The notes: a model not told the origin generated them from the sequence alone. A stretch of DNA of 64,000 nt from Niallia sp. XMNu-256 (GCF_036670015.1 NZ_CP137636.1:660501-724500); one strand, 5' to 3'; counted from the first letter of the stretch, positions 9,256 through 19,530 are shown. Made by a program: numbers and translations.

Positions 9256-10362
9256 ATGAAGGAAGAACGTAAACGAATACTGAAAATGGTTGAAGAAGGT
9301 AGATTAACGGTTGACGAGGCTCTTACATTAATAGAAGAATTAGATAAATCATCCCAAGTGAAACAAGAAAAGCAAGAGAAATTAGTGACAGAACTTTCGA
9401 CTGTTGTTAAATCTAATGATCAACAGCAAAGGTATGAAAGAAAAGCGCATGAGACCTTTCAAACGACAAAAGATAAGATTTTTGACTTTGTTGATAGTGC
9501 GGTTAAGAAGATTAAAGAGTTTGATCTCGATTTAAATTTTGGAAAGCATTGGGAAGTAGCACATATTTTTCAGCAAAGCGATGAAAATATTAAATATATG
9601 GATATAGATATTGCTAATGGTCATGTTTCTGTCATTCCATGGGATCAAACAGACATCCGTATCGAATGCGAAGCGCAAGTCTATAAAGGGGAATCTCAGG
9701 ACGAAGCAAGAAATAATCTATTAAAAGATGTTACTTTTGAAGTCCGCGGACAGCGTTTATTTTTTACAACTAACCAAAAGTGGATAAAATTAAAAGCGAA
9801 AGTTTATATTCCCCAAATCGAATATAGTCAAATCGACATTCGGATGTTTAATGGATCAGTTGAGGGAAAAGATTTACATGTGAATCAATTTAAAGTCAAA
9901 ACCGCAAACGGAAAAATCAATATGGGCGGAATCAATGGTAAGGAAGTCGAAGTAGAAACCGCAAATGGTGGGATTGTATTTACAAATTCCAATGTAGCGA
10001 AATTGGAAGCTGAAACGTTAAATGGCGGGATTGAAGTGGAGGGAGATTACCGTAAGATTGAGGTGCAATCATTTAATGGGGATATTAAGGCCCAATTGCA
10101 GGGGAGTGCATGTGAGTGGTTAGAAGCAAGTACAACAACCGGTTCAATTGAGTGTCTGATTCCTCAACAATATTCAGTCAATGGTGATTTGAAATCAAAT
10201 TTGGGCAATTTTACGGTAGATTTAGAAGGAATTCAAATCGTTGAGGAGAAAAGTGAGCTTATCCAAAAAAATCTCAGCTTTAAATCAATTCAAGAGTCTT
10301 CACACCCATTGCGATTATTTGCTGACACAAAAACAGGTTCTATTGCAATCCGAAAAGCATAA
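9256..10362 (+). CDS. yvlB: DUF4097-family protein YvlB
   Basis: This 368-residue protein begins with a helical domain (about 1-35, KRILKMVEEGRLTVDEALTLIEEL) that recurs at the start of bacterial DUF4097 proteins. From about residue 105 the protein is a repetitive beta-helix-like region with recurring NG turns (IANGHVSV, FNGSVEG, TANGKINMGG, LNGGIEVEG, FNGDIKAQ), typical of DUF4097 adhesin-like domains. There is no signal peptide, so it probably acts on the cytoplasmic face. The SigW promoter points to envelope stress. In B. subtilis the operon is yvlABCD; here yvlA and the PspC-like yvlC are absent. Confidence 0.82.
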   Translation: MKEERKRILKMVEEGRLTVDEALTLIEELDKSSQVKQEKQEKLVTELSTVVKSNDQQQRYERKAHETFQTTKDKIFDFVDSAVKKIKEFDLDLNFGKHWEVAHIFQQSDENIKYMDIDIANGHVSVIPWDQTDIRIECEAQVYKGESQDEARNNLLKDVTFEVRGQRLFFTTNQKWIKLKAKVYIPQIEYSQIDIRMFNGSVEGKDLHVNQFKVKTANGKINMGGINGKEVEVETANGGIVFTNSNVAKLEAETLNGGIEVEGDYRKIEVQSFNGDIKAQLQGSACEWLEASTTTGSIECLIPQQYSVNGDLKSNLGNFTVDLEGIQIVEEKSELIQKNLSFKSIQESSHPLRLFADTKTGSIAIRKA

Positions 10363-10413
10363 GGTATACGAAAAAGCAGTCATATTCCTTTTGAAAGAAT
10401 GGGAGGTGTTAAG

Positions 10414-10776
10414 ATGAAATGGTTCCTGGGGATTGTGATTAATGCCGTTCTATTTATGGCACTAGCCGGCTTTTTTCAAAACTCTATCTATATTGAAGGA
10501 ATTTGGGCTGCGTTAGGAGCTAGTTTTGTTCTGTCAGTACTCAATATTTTTGTCAAACCCATCCTAATCATTTTAACATTACCTGTTACCGTTCTTTCAT
10601 TAGGATTGTTTTTATTTGTCATTAATGCACTGACATTGTTATTAACTGATAATATTATGGGGAGTGCTTTTGAAATTGAAAGCTTTGGAATGGCATTTTT
10701 AGTAGCTGTCATCATGTCCATTGTAAATATAATTATTCAAAACCAATTTACATCTAGAAAAATAGAGAAAAAATAA
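10414..10776 (+). CDS. yvlD: Membrane protein YvlD (phage holin family 4 type)
   Basis: This membrane protein of about 120 residues has four hydrophobic helices and a charged C-terminus. The central VKPILIILTLPVTVLSLGLF stretch is the hallmark of the YvlD/holin-family-4 group. I start at 10414, where GGGAGGTG is well spaced, rather than at an ATG at 10399 that overlaps this ribosome binding site. It lies 51 bp downstream of yvlB and probably shares the SigW promoter. The role is unknown beyond envelope-stress association. A terminator follows. Confidence 0.8.
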   Translation: MKWFLGIVINAVLFMALAGFFQNSIYIEGIWAALGASFVLSVLNIFVKPILIILTLPVTVLSLGLFLFVINALTLLLTDNIMGSAFEIESFGMAFLVAVIMSIVNIIIQNQFTSRKIEKK

Positions 10777-10792
10777 AATCTCGGCTTTAGGA

Positions 10793-10838
10793 AAGGCATC
10801 TGGTATCCACTGGGGAAAGTGGAACTAGATGCCTTTTT
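10793..10838 (+). terminator. Terminator of yvlB-yvlD
   Basis: AAAGGCATCT (10793-10802) pairs with AGATGCCTTTTT (10827-10838), enclosing a second helix ATCCACT/AGTGGA. Confidence 0.88.
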
Positions 10839-10840
10839 GT

Positions 10841-11035
10841 TAGGCTTACCGGCAGTAAGATCCCTACCTAAATAAAGGAAGATAGAGGGGGGGATCAATA
10901 GCCCGTAAAGCTCCGGGAGTTTGAACACAGACTAAATACGCCTCTGGAAACGTCTGTGTGACCAGCAAGCTGCGGCCTAAAGCTTTCCATCAGTGGAAGA
11001 TGAAAGAAGCTCCACTGATGGAAGTTTCACTTTAT
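10841..11035 (+). repeat. Diverged bcr1-like repeat, copy 2 (with internal expansion)
   Basis: It starts TAGGCTTACCGGCAGTAAGA, has the central GGGGGATCAATAGCCCGTAAAG, and ends CCATCAGTGG ... CCACTGATGGAAGTTTCAC followed by TTTAT. About 50 extra bases sit in the middle (about 10915-10985), including the inverted pair CACAGAC/GTCTGTG, compared with the copies at 29110 and 53970. No gene is seen in the 11036-11185 remainder except the hprK leader. Confidence 0.65.
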
Positions 11036-11185
11036 TGCCAATATCTTTATGTTTAGAAATAAAAGTGTATGAGAGTATAACTTACTTAGAAAAAGTGATA
11101 AAATAAAACTCGAACTTTATTATTACGATTAATGAAATTTTTTATATAAGGCCTACACCTTACTGGATGTAAAAGGAGGAGCAAC

Positions 11186-12127
11186 GTGGTTAAAGTACGC
11201 ACAAAGGATATCATTGAAAAGTTCGGCCTTGAGTTAATAAGTGGGGAAGAAGGCATCAATCGCCCAATCACTATGAGTGATATATCACGACCTGGTATTG
11301 AAATTGCAGGATACTTTGATTTTTATCCTGCAGATCGAATTCAATTAATTGGAAAAACAGAGCTTACCTTCGCGTCTAAATTGTCAGAATCTGAACGAGC
11401 TTCCCGTATGGAACAACTTTGTACGGATGTAACGCCAGGAATTGTTATTTCGAGAGATATGCCTGTTCCAGAGGAGCTCATTGAGCCATCAGAAAGAGAA
11501 TCTGTACCGATTATGCGGACAAAGCAAAACACAACGAAGTTTTCAGGGATGCTGACTAATTTTCTAGAAAGTAAGTTAGCACCGACAACAGCCATTCATG
11601 GTGTGCTTGTTGATATCTATGGTGTCGGTGTACTTATTATGGGACAAAGTGGGGTCGGAAAAAGCGAAACCGCTCTCGAACTTGTTAAACGTGGTCACCG
11701 CCTTGTGGCAGACGATTGTGTGGAAATTCGCCAAGAAGATGAGAATAACTTAATTGGAACTGCACCTGAACTTATCGAGCATTTATTAGAAATTCGTGGA
11801 CTTGGGATTATTGACGTGATGACGTTATTTGGGGCAGGGGCCGTGCTTCCTAGTAAAAAAATCTCTCTAGTCATTAATCTAGAAACTTGGGATCAACATA
11901 AACAGTACGATCGACTTGGATTGGATGAAGAGAAGATTAAAATCATTGATACGGATGTAACAAAGATTACAATCCCCGTACGACCAGGCCGAAATCTAGC
12001 GGTTATTATTGAAGTGGCAGCAATGAACTTCCGTTTAAAACGGATGGGGATGAACGCAGCAGAAAGTTTTACGGAAAGGTTGAATAATGTCATTGTTGAA
12101 AATGGTCAAGAAGAATCAGAAAGTTAA
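11186..12127 (+). CDS. hprK: HPr kinase/phosphorylase
   Basis: This bifunctional 313-residue enzyme phosphorylates Ser46 of HPr and Crh with ATP, and removes it with phosphate. The products are corepressors of CcpA in carbon catabolite control. The Walker A motif is GQSGVGKSE (about residues 153-161) and the HprK signature [10 protein letters not shown] lies at about 203-212. It starts with GTG after AAAAGGAGGAG. It heads the hprK-lgt-yvoD-ppaX-yvoF group conserved in Bacillus. Its substrate Crh is encoded at 32875 in this window. Confidence 0.96.
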   Translation: MVKVRTKDIIEKFGLELISGEEGINRPITMSDISRPGIEIAGYFDFYPADRIQLIGKTELTFASKLSESERASRMEQLCTDVTPGIVISRDMPVPEELIEPSERESVPIMRTKQNTTKFSGMLTNFLESKLAPTTAIHGVLVDIYGVGVLIMGQSGVGKSETALELVKRGHRLVADDCVEIRQEDENNLIGTAPELIEHLLEIRGLGIIDVMTLFGAGAVLPSKKISLVINLETWDQHKQYDRLGLDEEKIKIIDTDVTKITIPVRPGRNLAVIIEVAAMNFRLKRMGMNAAESFTERLNNVIVENGQEESES

Positions 12128-12240
12128 CGTGAGAAGTAATAAGCCTTTTTCTTTAAGAATTGATTTACATCAAGCCTATATTTGGAATAATCAATTATAG
12201 TCTATAAGGTGTAAATCATTAATATAAGGAGTTGTTTTAA

Positions 12241-13092
12241 TTGGAGGAAAGTATTCAACCGCTTGACCCCATTGCCCTTTCCCTTGGCCCGATCCAAATC
12301 CACTGGTATGGTGTTATTATTGGAGCGGCCATTGCATTGGGTCTATATTTAGCGATAAAGGAATCAGATAAACGCGGACTTGAAAAGGATTTATTTATAG
12401 ATATGATTTTGTGGGCTGCTCCCATAGCGATTCTTTCTGCACGTGCTTATTATGTTATCTTCGAATGGGATTATTACTCGCAGAACCCCAGCCAAATTAT
12501 TGCCATTTGGAAAGGTGGATTAGCCATCCATGGTGCCTTAATTGGTTCGATCATCACAGCCTATGTTTTTACCAAAAAGAGGGGGACTTCCTTCTGGAAA
12601 GTAGCTGACATTGCTGCACCCAGTCTCATTTTAGGTCAGGCGATAGGTCGGTGGGGAAATTTTATGAACCAGGAAGCACATGGGGGAGAGGTTACCCGTG
12701 AATTTCTAGAAGGTTTATTATTGCCAGACTGGATTATTAACCAAATGTATATCAATGGTGCCTATTACCATCCAACATTTTTATATGAATCGCTTTGGAA
12801 TTTAGCTGGATTTATTTTGTTAATTTTATTAAGAAGAGTGAACTTACGTCGAGGAGAACTATTTCTAACTTATTTAATTTGGTACTCCATTGGTCGTTAC
12901 TTTGTCGAAGGCTTAAGAACAGATAGTCTAATGCTTACGGAAGGAATCCGGATGGCACAATTGATATCCATTATTCTTATTGTTGGAGCGATTGTTGTTT
13001 TAATTTATCGTCGGGTAAAGGGATATGCAAATATCGGTTATTTAGACCAAGAAGCACCGAAAAAGACAGCGAAGAAAAAGAAGCGTAAATAG
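12241..13092 (+). CDS. lgt: Prolipoprotein diacylglyceryl transferase
   Basis: This 283-residue multi-pass membrane enzyme transfers diacylglycerol from phosphatidylglycerol to the lipobox cysteine of prolipoproteins. Conserved blocks are IHWYGVIIG near the N-terminus, the Lgt signature [14 protein letters not shown] (about 138-151) and YHPTFLYES (about 178-186). The C-terminus is a lysine-rich tail. The start is TTG after AAGGAG. Two substrates in this window are the PhnD-like and PstS lipoproteins. It lies 113 bp after hprK. Confidence 0.95.
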   Translation: MEESIQPLDPIALSLGPIQIHWYGVIIGAAIALGLYLAIKESDKRGLEKDLFIDMILWAAPIAILSARAYYVIFEWDYYSQNPSQIIAIWKGGLAIHGALIGSIITAYVFTKKRGTSFWKVADIAAPSLILGQAIGRWGNFMNQEAHGGEVTREFLEGLLLPDWIINQMYINGAYYHPTFLYESLWNLAGFILLILLRRVNLRRGELFLTYLIWYSIGRYFVEGLRTDSLMLTEGIRMAQLISIILIVGAIVVLIYRRVKGYANIGYLDQEAPKKTAKKKKRK

Positions 13093-13113
13093 GATTAACT
13101 TCATTTAACAAAT

Positions 13114-13158
13114 GCTTTTTGTACCCAACTTCCGATAGGTACAGAAAGCCTTTATTTC
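13114..13158 (+). terminator. Probable terminator after lgt
   Basis: GCTTTTTGTACC (13114-13125) pairs with GGTACAGAAAGC (13138-13149), with one mismatch, followed by a T-rich tract. Confidence 0.6.
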
Positions 13159-13187
13159 TATAAGAGGAATTGAAATGTTATAGATTT

Positions 13188-13277
13188 TCTGATTCAGTAG
13201 GGCTACCTTGTTTGAATAATGTTAGGCCTCCGGGCGAAAATTCAGCGGGATGAAGTTGATTTTAGCTACCAATCAGA
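13188..13277. other. Inverted-repeat-bounded leader region upstream of yvoD
   Basis: TCTGATT (13188-13194) and AATCAGA (13271-13277) enclose about 75 bases with internal repeats GGGCTACC / AGCTACC and a CCTCCGGGCG segment. It could be a folded 5' leader of yvoD, but the internal pairing is weak and no known element is recognised. Confidence 0.25.
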
Positions 13278-13317
13278 TGTATAAAGGGGCAATCTATTTT
13301 TGTAAAGGGAGAGTTTC

Positions 13318-14289
13318 ATGATTCATTCAATCAAAAAGGGTCTTTTAGTTGGGCTTAATGTAACTTGGTTACTAGGGAAAGTGATTTTTCCGATCACTTT
13401 AATTTTGGCTATATTACAGCACACTCCTGTTTTACCATGGCTCTTTGATCTCATTGCGCCATTTATGAGTATATTTGGATTATCGGGTGAGGCAGCAATC
13501 CCACTCGTACTTGGGAATGTGTTAACTTTATACGCTGGGATAGGGGCAATTTTATCGTTAGATTTAACAGTAAAAGAAGTCTTTACGATCGCGTTAATGC
13601 TTGGGTTTGCCCACAGTATGTTTATTGAGAGTGCAGTTGTCATGAAGGTTGGTATTAAATTATGGGTGGTTCTCCTCGTCCGATACGGATTAGCTATTCT
13701 ATCTGGAATTATGGTGAACTTGTTTTGGCAAGGTGGTTCACAGACTGCACAGTTCGGGTTGTTGTCTAACACGTCACAAACAGAAACAGTGACAGGCTGG
13801 CTGCCCATTACTTTAGATGCCTTGCAACAAGCATTTATCGGGGTCTTCCAATTAATGCTAATTGTTATTCCCCTTATGATTGTTATTCAAATTCTCAAAG
13901 ACAACCGTTTTATTGATGTTTTTTCGAAAAAAATGGCACCCATTACTCGTACATTAGGCATGAGTGAAAATACATCTACAACCTTAACAGCAGGTTTACT
14001 TTTTGGCTTATCATATGGTGCAGGGGTTATGATTCAAGCGTCAAGAGAAGAAGGCGTTTCGAAAAAAGACTTGACGATTGCGTTTATTTTCCTAGGTGCT
14101 TGTCATGCAGTTATTGAGGATACTCTTATATTTGTACCGCTAGGAATCCCTGTTCTCCCACTATTATTGATTCGTGTAGGTATTGCGATTCTGCTAACTG
14201 TAATTGTTGCGATCCTATGGAAGAAAGCTGAGAGCGCAAGGAGAAAGGAAGTTACTTATGGACAAAAAAATCACAACTCTACTATTTGA
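13318..14289 (+). CDS. yvoD: Nucleoside-recognition (Gate) domain membrane protein YvoD
   Basis: This 323-residue membrane protein of about eight helices is built of two copies of the nucleoside-recognition/Gate domain (about residues 10-130 and 165-305). Each has the small-residue-rich pattern seen in SpmA/SpmB and nucleoside transporters (GLSYGAGVMIQASREEG in the second). Position after hprK-lgt and length match B. subtilis YvoD. The transported substrate, if any, is unknown. The stop lies inside ppaX, giving a 32-bp overlap and likely translational coupling. Confidence 0.8.
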   Translation: MIHSIKKGLLVGLNVTWLLGKVIFPITLILAILQHTPVLPWLFDLIAPFMSIFGLSGEAAIPLVLGNVLTLYAGIGAILSLDLTVKEVFTIALMLGFAHSMFIESAVVMKVGIKLWVVLLVRYGLAILSGIMVNLFWQGGSQTAQFGLLSNTSQTETVTGWLPITLDALQQAFIGVFQLMLIVIPLMIVIQILKDNRFIDVFSKKMAPITRTLGMSENTSTTLTAGLLFGLSYGAGVMIQASREEGVSKKDLTIAFIFLGACHAVIEDTLIFVPLGIPVLPLLLIRVGIAILLTVIVAILWKKAESARRKEVTYGQKNHNSTI

Positions 14290-14911
14290 TTTAGATGGTA
14301 CATTAATTGATACAAATGAATTAATTATTACATCTTTTCTTCATACGTTAGAAAAATATTTTCCACGCCAATATCAACGGGAGGATGTATTGCCGTTCTT
14401 GGGGCCGACCCTCGATGATACGTTTTCAAAATTAAATCCCGAAAAAGTAGACGAGATGTGTGATGTGTATCGTACCTTTAATAAGGAGACGCATGATTCA
14501 TTAGTTGAAGAGTTTCCAGGTGTATATGAAACGATGAAGCTTTTAAAGGAATCGGGCTTTAAGATGGGAATTGTTACATCGAAAATGTCTGATGTTGCTA
14601 TGATGGGGATGAAATTAACGAAAATTGATCGGTTTTTCGATGTCCTTATCGCGTATGATCATATTGAAAATCCTAAACCAGATCCAGAATCTCTTTATAA
14701 GGCACTTGACGTACTTGGTTCAAGGCCAGATGAAGCAATCATGATTGGTGATAATGGTTCAGATATTTTAGCTGGTAAAAATGCAGGGATGATAACGATC
14801 GGAGTAGCATGGTCAATTAAAGGCAGAGAGTATGTAAACTCATTTGAGCCAAATTATATGTTAGAACATATTACCGACATCTTACCAATTGTTGGTGTTA
14901 AACAAAAATGA
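14258..14911 (+). CDS. ppaX: Pyrophosphatase PpaX (HAD family)
   Basis: This 217-residue haloacid-dehalogenase-type hydrolase has motif I DLDGTLIDT (about 9-17), motif II VTSK (about 108-111), a conserved Lys in NPKPDPES and motif IV IGDNGSD. PpaX hydrolyses the pyrophosphate released when HprK dephosphorylates Ser46-P, which fits its location in the hprK cluster. The start at 14258 follows AAGGAG/AAGGAAG. It overlaps yvoD by 32 bp and yvoF by 4 bp (ATGA). Confidence 0.92.
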   Translation: MDKKITTLLFDLDGTLIDTNELIITSFLHTLEKYFPRQYQREDVLPFLGPTLDDTFSKLNPEKVDEMCDVYRTFNKETHDSLVEEFPGVYETMKLLKESGFKMGIVTSKMSDVAMMGMKLTKIDRFFDVLIAYDHIENPKPDPESLYKALDVLGSRPDEAIMIGDNGSDILAGKNAGMITIGVAWSIKGREYVNSFEPNYMLEHITDILPIVGVKQK

Positions 14912-15387
14912 GAAAAACAGAACGTTTTCCGGTAGAAGGGGCCAATTCTTTATGGCATGTCTATAAAACCGTACCTTTTTGGAAGGTAATTAAGAATTTT
15001 ATTGTGATTCAGTTGGCACGATACAGTCCATCTCTGGGTTTCAAAAACTGGCTTTACCGGCATTTATTAAAAATGAAAGTGGGCGAGCAAACCTCGTTTG
15101 GCTTAATGGTGATGTTAGATATTATGTTTCCAGAAAAGATTAGTGTTGGACGTAATACCGTTATTGGCTATAACACAACAATATTGGCTCATGAATATTT
15201 AATTAAAGAATACCGTCTCGGTGACGTCGTAATTGGCAATGAAGTCATGATTGGGGCCAATTCAACGATCCTTCCGGGTGTAACAATTGGCGACGGAGCA
15301 GTTGTCTCGGCTGGGACACTTGTCAACCGAGATGTTCCACCAGGTGCTTTCGTCGGCGGGAATCCGATGGTCTTCATTCGGAAATGA
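14908..15387 (+). CDS. yvoF: Acyltransferase with hexapeptide repeats, YvoF
   Basis: This 159-residue left-handed beta-helix acyltransferase carries isoleucine-patch hexapeptides in the second half (ISVGRNTVIGYNTTI, VVIGNEVMIGANSTILPGVT). The closing segment GAVVSAGTLVNRDVPPGAFVGG is typical of O-acetyltransferases of the LacA/NodL/Maa group. It is presumably an acetyl-CoA-dependent sugar or cell-wall O-acetyltransferase; the substrate is unknown. It is the last gene of the hprK group, overlapping ppaX by 4 bp and followed by a strong terminator. Confidence 0.82.
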   Translation: MRKTERFPVEGANSLWHVYKTVPFWKVIKNFIVIQLARYSPSLGFKNWLYRHLLKMKVGEQTSFGLMVMLDIMFPEKISVGRNTVIGYNTTILAHEYLIKEYRLGDVVIGNEVMIGANSTILPGVTIGDGAVVSAGTLVNRDVPPGAFVGGNPMVFIRK

Positions 15388-15441
15388 AAAAAGAGTGCTA
15401 GGAGCTTTCCACTTTATGGAAGGTGCCTAGCACTCTTTTTT
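15387..15441 (+). terminator. Terminator of the hprK-yvoF cluster
   Basis: AAAAAAGAGTGCTAGG (15387-15402) pairs with CCTAGCACTCTTTTTT (15426-15441), with an inner AGCTTTCC / GGAAGGT helix. It separates the cluster from the his operon. Confidence 0.95.
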
Positions 15442-15499
15442 GAATATAATAGCGAATAGAATCCCATTTACATATGAAAGGTGATTGGCTATTTTTTCC

Positions 15500-15528
15500 T
15501 TGACAAAGCAATTGATGAGCGATACAAT
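15500..15528 (+). promoter_or_regulatory. SigA promoter of the his operon
   Basis: Perfect -35 TTGACA (15500-15505), a 17-bp spacer and TACAAT (15523-15528), about 60 bp upstream of hisZ. No T-box or leader peptide with histidine codons is present in the short leader. Confidence 0.85.
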
Positions 15529-15590
15529 AACTTCAACTTACTACCATATTAGCGAACTAAAGTAAAATGTGAACAGAGGTGGTCTACCGG

Positions 15591-16778
15591 ATGAGTCGTT
15601 TATTCATGTTTGAAAAACCATTAGGAATGAGAGATACGTTGCCAGAGTTGTATGAGGCCAAACATCGTACTCGTTCATTTATTAGTGAAGAAATGAAAAA
15701 GTGGGGTTACCAATTTATTGAAACTCCTGCACTAGAATACTATGAAACGGTTGGGACGGCTTCAGCCATTTTAGACGGACAACTTTTTAAATTATTGGAT
15801 CAACAAGGACATACCCTTGTACTTAGACCTGATATGACCTCCCCAATTGCAAGGGTAGCAGCTTCTAAGTTATTAAAGGAAGATTTGCCACTTCGTCTTG
15901 CTTATTCTGCAAATGTTTACCGTGCGCAACAACGAGAAGGCGGTCGCCCAGCTGAATTTGAACAAATTGGTGTTGAATGTATTGGCGATAGTACAATGAG
16001 TGCAGATGGTGAAGGGATAGCTTTACTGATTTCTTCCCTTGAGAAGGCAGGACTACAACATTTTCAATTATCTGTAGGCCATATTGGGTTTATTCGGGAG
16101 TTTTTCATTGATATATTAGGTACGGAAGAACGTGTTAAAACATTAACGACCTTTTTATATGAAAAAAATTATGTTGGGTATCGAGAGCATGTAAAGCAGC
16201 TCCCCCTTTCATCAATTGATAAACAGCGATTAATTGATTTCTTAAGCTTAAGAGGTGGAGAGGAAGTTATCGAAGCTGCTATAAATCTGCTTGAGAACAA
16301 TAAGGGAATAGAAGCCATTCAAGACTTAAAAGCATTATGGGATATTCTTAAAGATTATGGTGAAGTGGGCAAACGTGTTAAGTTCGACTTAACCTTAGTT
16401 AGCCATATGACTTATTATACAGGGATTTTATTTGAAGTATATGCAGACCAAGTAGGGTTCCCAATTGCTAGTGGCGGACGCTATGATCGTCTCTTAAGCC
16501 AATTTGGAAAAGAAACGGGTGCAACCGGATTTGCCATTCGACTTGACCGTCTTCTTGAGGCACTAGATAACTTTGAGAAACGTGAACCGGTGAAATGCAT
16601 TATTTTCAGTGGAGAGCGGCGTAAGGAAGCGTTTCAATTAGCAGCTGAAAAGAGAAATGAGGGAATGAAAGTCATTTTACAAGATATCAATGGGGTTAAG
16701 AATATTGATGCTTGTACGGAGCTATATGAGGAAATCATAATGTTAGTTGGAAAAGCAGGGAAGGAGTCAGCACGATGA
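15591..16778 (+). CDS. hisZ: ATP phosphoribosyltransferase regulatory subunit
   Basis: This 395-residue histidyl-tRNA-synthetase paralogue pairs with the short HisG to form the hetero-octameric first enzyme of histidine synthesis. Class II synthetase motif 2 ([23 protein letters not shown]) is visible at about 109-131. There is no anticodon-binding tRNA synthetase tail, as expected for HisZ. The start at 15591 has AGAGGTGG 8 bases upstream; a GTG at 15579 lies inside that ribosome binding site. It overlaps hisG by 4 bp (ATGA). Confidence 0.94.
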   Translation: MSRLFMFEKPLGMRDTLPELYEAKHRTRSFISEEMKKWGYQFIETPALEYYETVGTASAILDGQLFKLLDQQGHTLVLRPDMTSPIARVAASKLLKEDLPLRLAYSANVYRAQQREGGRPAEFEQIGVECIGDSTMSADGEGIALLISSLEKAGLQHFQLSVGHIGFIREFFIDILGTEERVKTLTTFLYEKNYVGYREHVKQLPLSSIDKQRLIDFLSLRGGEEVIEAAINLLENNKGIEAIQDLKALWDILKDYGEVGKRVKFDLTLVSHMTYYTGILFEVYADQVGFPIASGGRYDRLLSQFGKETGATGFAIRLDRLLEALDNFEKREPVKCIIFSGERRKEAFQLAAEKRNEGMKVILQDINGVKNIDACTELYEEIIMLVGKAGKESAR

Positions 16779-17419
16779 ATGAGCCTTTAACGATTGCAAT
16801 GCCAAAAGGACGAATTTTTGAGGAAGCAGCCGAATTGCTTCGAGAAGCGGGCTTTCAACTGCCACCAGAGTTCGATGATTCAAGAAAATTAATTATTGAT
16901 GTGGAAGAAGAGAATTTCCGGTTTATCCTTGCAAAGCCAATGGACGTACCTACCTATGTAGAACATGGTGTTGCAGACCTTGGAATTGCGGGGAAAGACG
17001 TAATGCTTGAAGAAGAACGTGACGTTTACGAAGTATTGGACTTGAAAATTAGTGAATGCCATTTGGCGGTTGCAGGATTACCTAACACTAAAATGAACGA
17101 CATTGCCCCAAAAATTGCAACAAAATATCCAAATGTGGCTTCCACGTACTTCCGTGAGCAAGGAGAACAAGTTGAAATAATTAAATTAAATGGTTCAATT
17201 GAGCTTGCCCCGATTATTGGTCTTGCCGACCGGATTGTGGACATTGTATCAACAGGCCGGACGTTAGTTGAAAATGGATTAGTTGAATATGAGCGGATTG
17301 TCGATATCACATCCCGTTTAATTGTAAATCCAGTTAGCTATCGGATGAAGGACGAGCGTATTAGTGAAATTGTTGAACGAATTGCAAAAGTTTTAGAGGC
17401 AAAGGCTGCCATTGCTTAA
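16775..17419 (+). CDS. hisG: ATP phosphoribosyltransferase, short form
   Basis: The 214-residue catalytic subunit condenses ATP with PRPP in the committed step of histidine synthesis. It has the short-form N-terminal [10 protein letters not shown] and the PRPP-binding block [16 protein letters not shown] (about 152-167). It lacks the C-terminal regulatory domain of the long form, consistent with dependence on HisZ encoded just upstream. The start overlaps the hisZ stop. Confidence 0.96.
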   Translation: MNEPLTIAMPKGRIFEEAAELLREAGFQLPPEFDDSRKLIIDVEEENFRFILAKPMDVPTYVEHGVADLGIAGKDVMLEEERDVYEVLDLKISECHLAVAGLPNTKMNDIAPKIATKYPNVASTYFREQGEQVEIIKLNGSIELAPIIGLADRIVDIVSTGRTLVENGLVEYERIVDITSRLIVNPVSYRMKDERISEIVERIAKVLEAKAAIA

Positions 17420-17432
17420 GGAGTTCGAAAGG

Positions 17433-17495
17433 GGGTTCTGAAACATTCGGAATGGTTAAATTCCTTTCGGAAGGACCTTTCGGACGATTCAGAAC
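17433..17495 (+). other. Intercistronic hairpin between hisG and hisD
   Basis: GGTTCTGAA (17433-17441) and TTCAGAACC (17487-17495) are a perfect 9-bp inverted repeat. They enclose a second stable stem, CCTT-TCGG-AAGG (17462-17473). There is no T run, so it is unlikely to be an efficient terminator; an mRNA-stability or processing role is possible. A related motif occurs before smpB (48785-48807). Confidence 0.5.
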
Positions 17496-17532
17496 CTCAT
17501 TCCCATGATATAAAGAATTTACATAAGTTAGG

Positions 17533-18813
17533 ATGAGTCCGGTGAAGATCATAAAAGTAAATGATGATATTTCAATAAAAAGATCGGTAGATAGTGGTAC
17601 AGAAGAGCAACAAGTTATTGTTAAGGATATCATTGAAAAGGTTAGGGAACAGGGCGATGCGGCACTTAAAGATTATACAGCCAAATTCGATGGAGTCACA
17701 CTACAATCGTTAGCTGTTACAGAAAATGAAATCAAGGAAGCATACAACCTTGTATCATCTGAAATGATAGAGATAATTAAGGAAGCAGCCGTTAATATTC
17801 GATATTTCCATGAGAAACAATTACAAGATTCTTGGATAACAACTGATCGAAATGGTACGATTTTAGGACAAAAGGTTACTCCGCTTGACTCAGCAGGTGT
17901 ATATGTACCAGGCGGAACTGCCGCGTACCCATCATCCGTTTTGATGAATGTCATTCCTGCTCAAGTTGCTGGGGTAGAGCGTATTGTCATGGTTTCCCCT
18001 CCAGGAAAAGATGGGAAGTTACCAGCAGGGGTGTTGGTTGCGGCGAAAGAAGCAGGAGTGAAAGAAATTTATAAAGTTGGTGGTGCCCAGGCCATTGCGG
18101 CGCTTGCTTATGGAACCGAGTCCATTCAATCTGTTGATAAAATAACAGGACCAGGCAACATTTTCGTTGCATTAGCAAAGCGGGAAGTATTCGGTGATGT
18201 GGATATTGATATGATTGCAGGACCTAGTGAGATTGCTGTATTAGCAGATGATAGTGCAAGAGCGAATGAAGTTGCAGCTGATCTACTATCACAAGCTGAA
18301 CATGATGCCCGTGCTTGCAGTGTCCTTGTAACACCTTCAATGGCTTTAGCAGAAGCGGTTGCGGCTGAAGTTAAAAAACAGCTTGAGACCTTACCTCGTC
18401 GTGAAATTGCTGCACAATCTATTTCAGATTATGGGGCTATTTATGTAACCGAAGATATTGATGAAGCCATTGAAACTGTGAACAAGTTAGCACCTGAACA
18501 TCTTGAGGTGATGGTGGAAAATGCAATGGAAAAGGTTGGACGGATCCGCCATGCTGGTGCAATTTTTATTGGACGGTACAGCTCAGAACCAGTTGGTGAT
18601 TACTTTGCAGGACCTAATCATGTACTACCGACAAATGGAACTGCACGCTTTTCAAGCCCATTAAGTGTAGATGACTTTCAAAAGAAATCAAGTCTTATCA
18701 TGTATAGCGAACAAGCTTTTCAGGAAAACAGTGCGAAAATTGCCGCATTTGCTCGGCTTGAAGGACTTGAAGCCCATGCGCGAGCGGTTGAGGCTCGCCT
18801 CGATGATAAGTAA
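17533..18813 (+). CDS. hisD: Histidinol dehydrogenase
   Basis: The 426-residue zinc enzyme carries out the last two oxidations from histidinol to histidine with NAD. Conserved blocks are [14 protein letters not shown] (about 121-134), [15 protein letters not shown], the signature [20 protein letters not shown] (about 205-224), the zinc/catalytic region SQAEHDARA (about 255-263), and AGPNHVLPT near 362. The ATG at 17533 has a weak upstream ribosome binding site (TTAGG); a GTG four codons in is the alternative start. It is part of the his operon. Confidence 0.96.
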   Translation: MSPVKIIKVNDDISIKRSVDSGTEEQQVIVKDIIEKVREQGDAALKDYTAKFDGVTLQSLAVTENEIKEAYNLVSSEMIEIIKEAAVNIRYFHEKQLQDSWITTDRNGTILGQKVTPLDSAGVYVPGGTAAYPSSVLMNVIPAQVAGVERIVMVSPPGKDGKLPAGVLVAAKEAGVKEIYKVGGAQAIAALAYGTESIQSVDKITGPGNIFVALAKREVFGDVDIDMIAGPSEIAVLADDSARANEVAADLLSQAEHDARACSVLVTPSMALAEAVAAEVKKQLETLPRREIAAQSISDYGAIYVTEDIDEAIETVNKLAPEHLEVMVENAMEKVGRIRHAGAIFIGRYSSEPVGDYFAGPNHVLPTNGTARFSSPLSVDDFQKKSSLIMYSEQAFQENSAKIAAFARLEGLEAHARAVEARLDDK

Positions 18814-18942
18814 GATAAAAATGCGAGTAAACTAACTATTTTAAGAGTAAGTAATTAAATTAAATATGGTAAACATGAGAACAATGCGAATGAACTTAAT
18901 TTGGGAAGGTACGAGCACTTTAATATAAAGGAGTTATGAAAA

Positions 18943-19530
18943 ATGTCTAGAACAGCATCAATTAGTAGAAAAACTGGTGAGACCAATATTGAACTTTCAT
19001 TAAATATTGATGGTTCTGGCCAATCCGAGTTAGAAACGGGAGTTCCATTCTTAACGCATATGCTTGATTTATTTGCCAAGCATGGCCAATTTGACTTAAA
19101 GGTGAATGCTATTGGCGATATAGAAATAGATGACCATCATACGACTGAGGATATTGGAATTTGTCTCGGACAAGTCTTTAAAGAAGCTCTTGGTGACAAA
19201 AAAGGAATTAAACGGTATGGAAATGCAACCATTCCAATGGATGAAACATTGGCAACTGTTGTGGTTGATTTAAGCAATCGTCCGCACTTTGAAATTCGTG
19301 CGGAGTATCCGAGTCAAAAAGTTGGTACCTTTGATACAGAATTGGTAAATGAATTCCTTTGGAAATTCGCTCTTGAAGCCAGAATGAACTTACATGTGAT
19401 CGTCCATTATGGTCAAAATACACACCATATCATTGAAGCTATTTTTAAAGCAATGGCAAGAGCGCTTGATGAGGCCACAAAGATTGATCCAAGGGTCAAA
19501 GGGGTCCCATCTTCAAAGGGGATGTTATAA
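18943..19530 (+). CDS. hisB: Imidazoleglycerol-phosphate dehydratase
   Basis: This 195-residue monofunctional HisB lacks the phosphatase domain of the enterobacterial fusion. It removes water from imidazole glycerol phosphate. The di-manganese site histidines lie in DDHHTTED (about 64-71) and in [15 protein letters not shown] (about 163-177). The start ATG follows AAAGGAG. The stop codon is directly followed by the hisH start. The 129-bp gap from hisD contains no terminator. Confidence 0.97.
   Translation: MSRTASISRKTGETNIELSLNIDGSGQSELETGVPFLTHMLDLFAKHGQFDLKVNAIGDIEIDDHHTTEDIGICLGQVFKEALGDKKGIKRYGNATIPMDETLATVVVDLSNRPHFEIRAEYPSQKVGTFDTELVNEFLWKFALEARMNLHVIVHYGQNTHHIIEAIFKAMARALDEATKIDPRVKGVPSSKGML

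Noticed and set aside
13323-13808. 161-codon minus-strand frame opposite yvoD
   Set aside because: It mirrors the hydrophobic coding pattern of yvoD, has no ribosome binding site and no family features.
15529-15590. Histidine T-box or attenuator in the hisZ leader
   Set aside because: The leader from promoter to start is only about 55 nt, with no specifier loop, T-box sequence or terminator.
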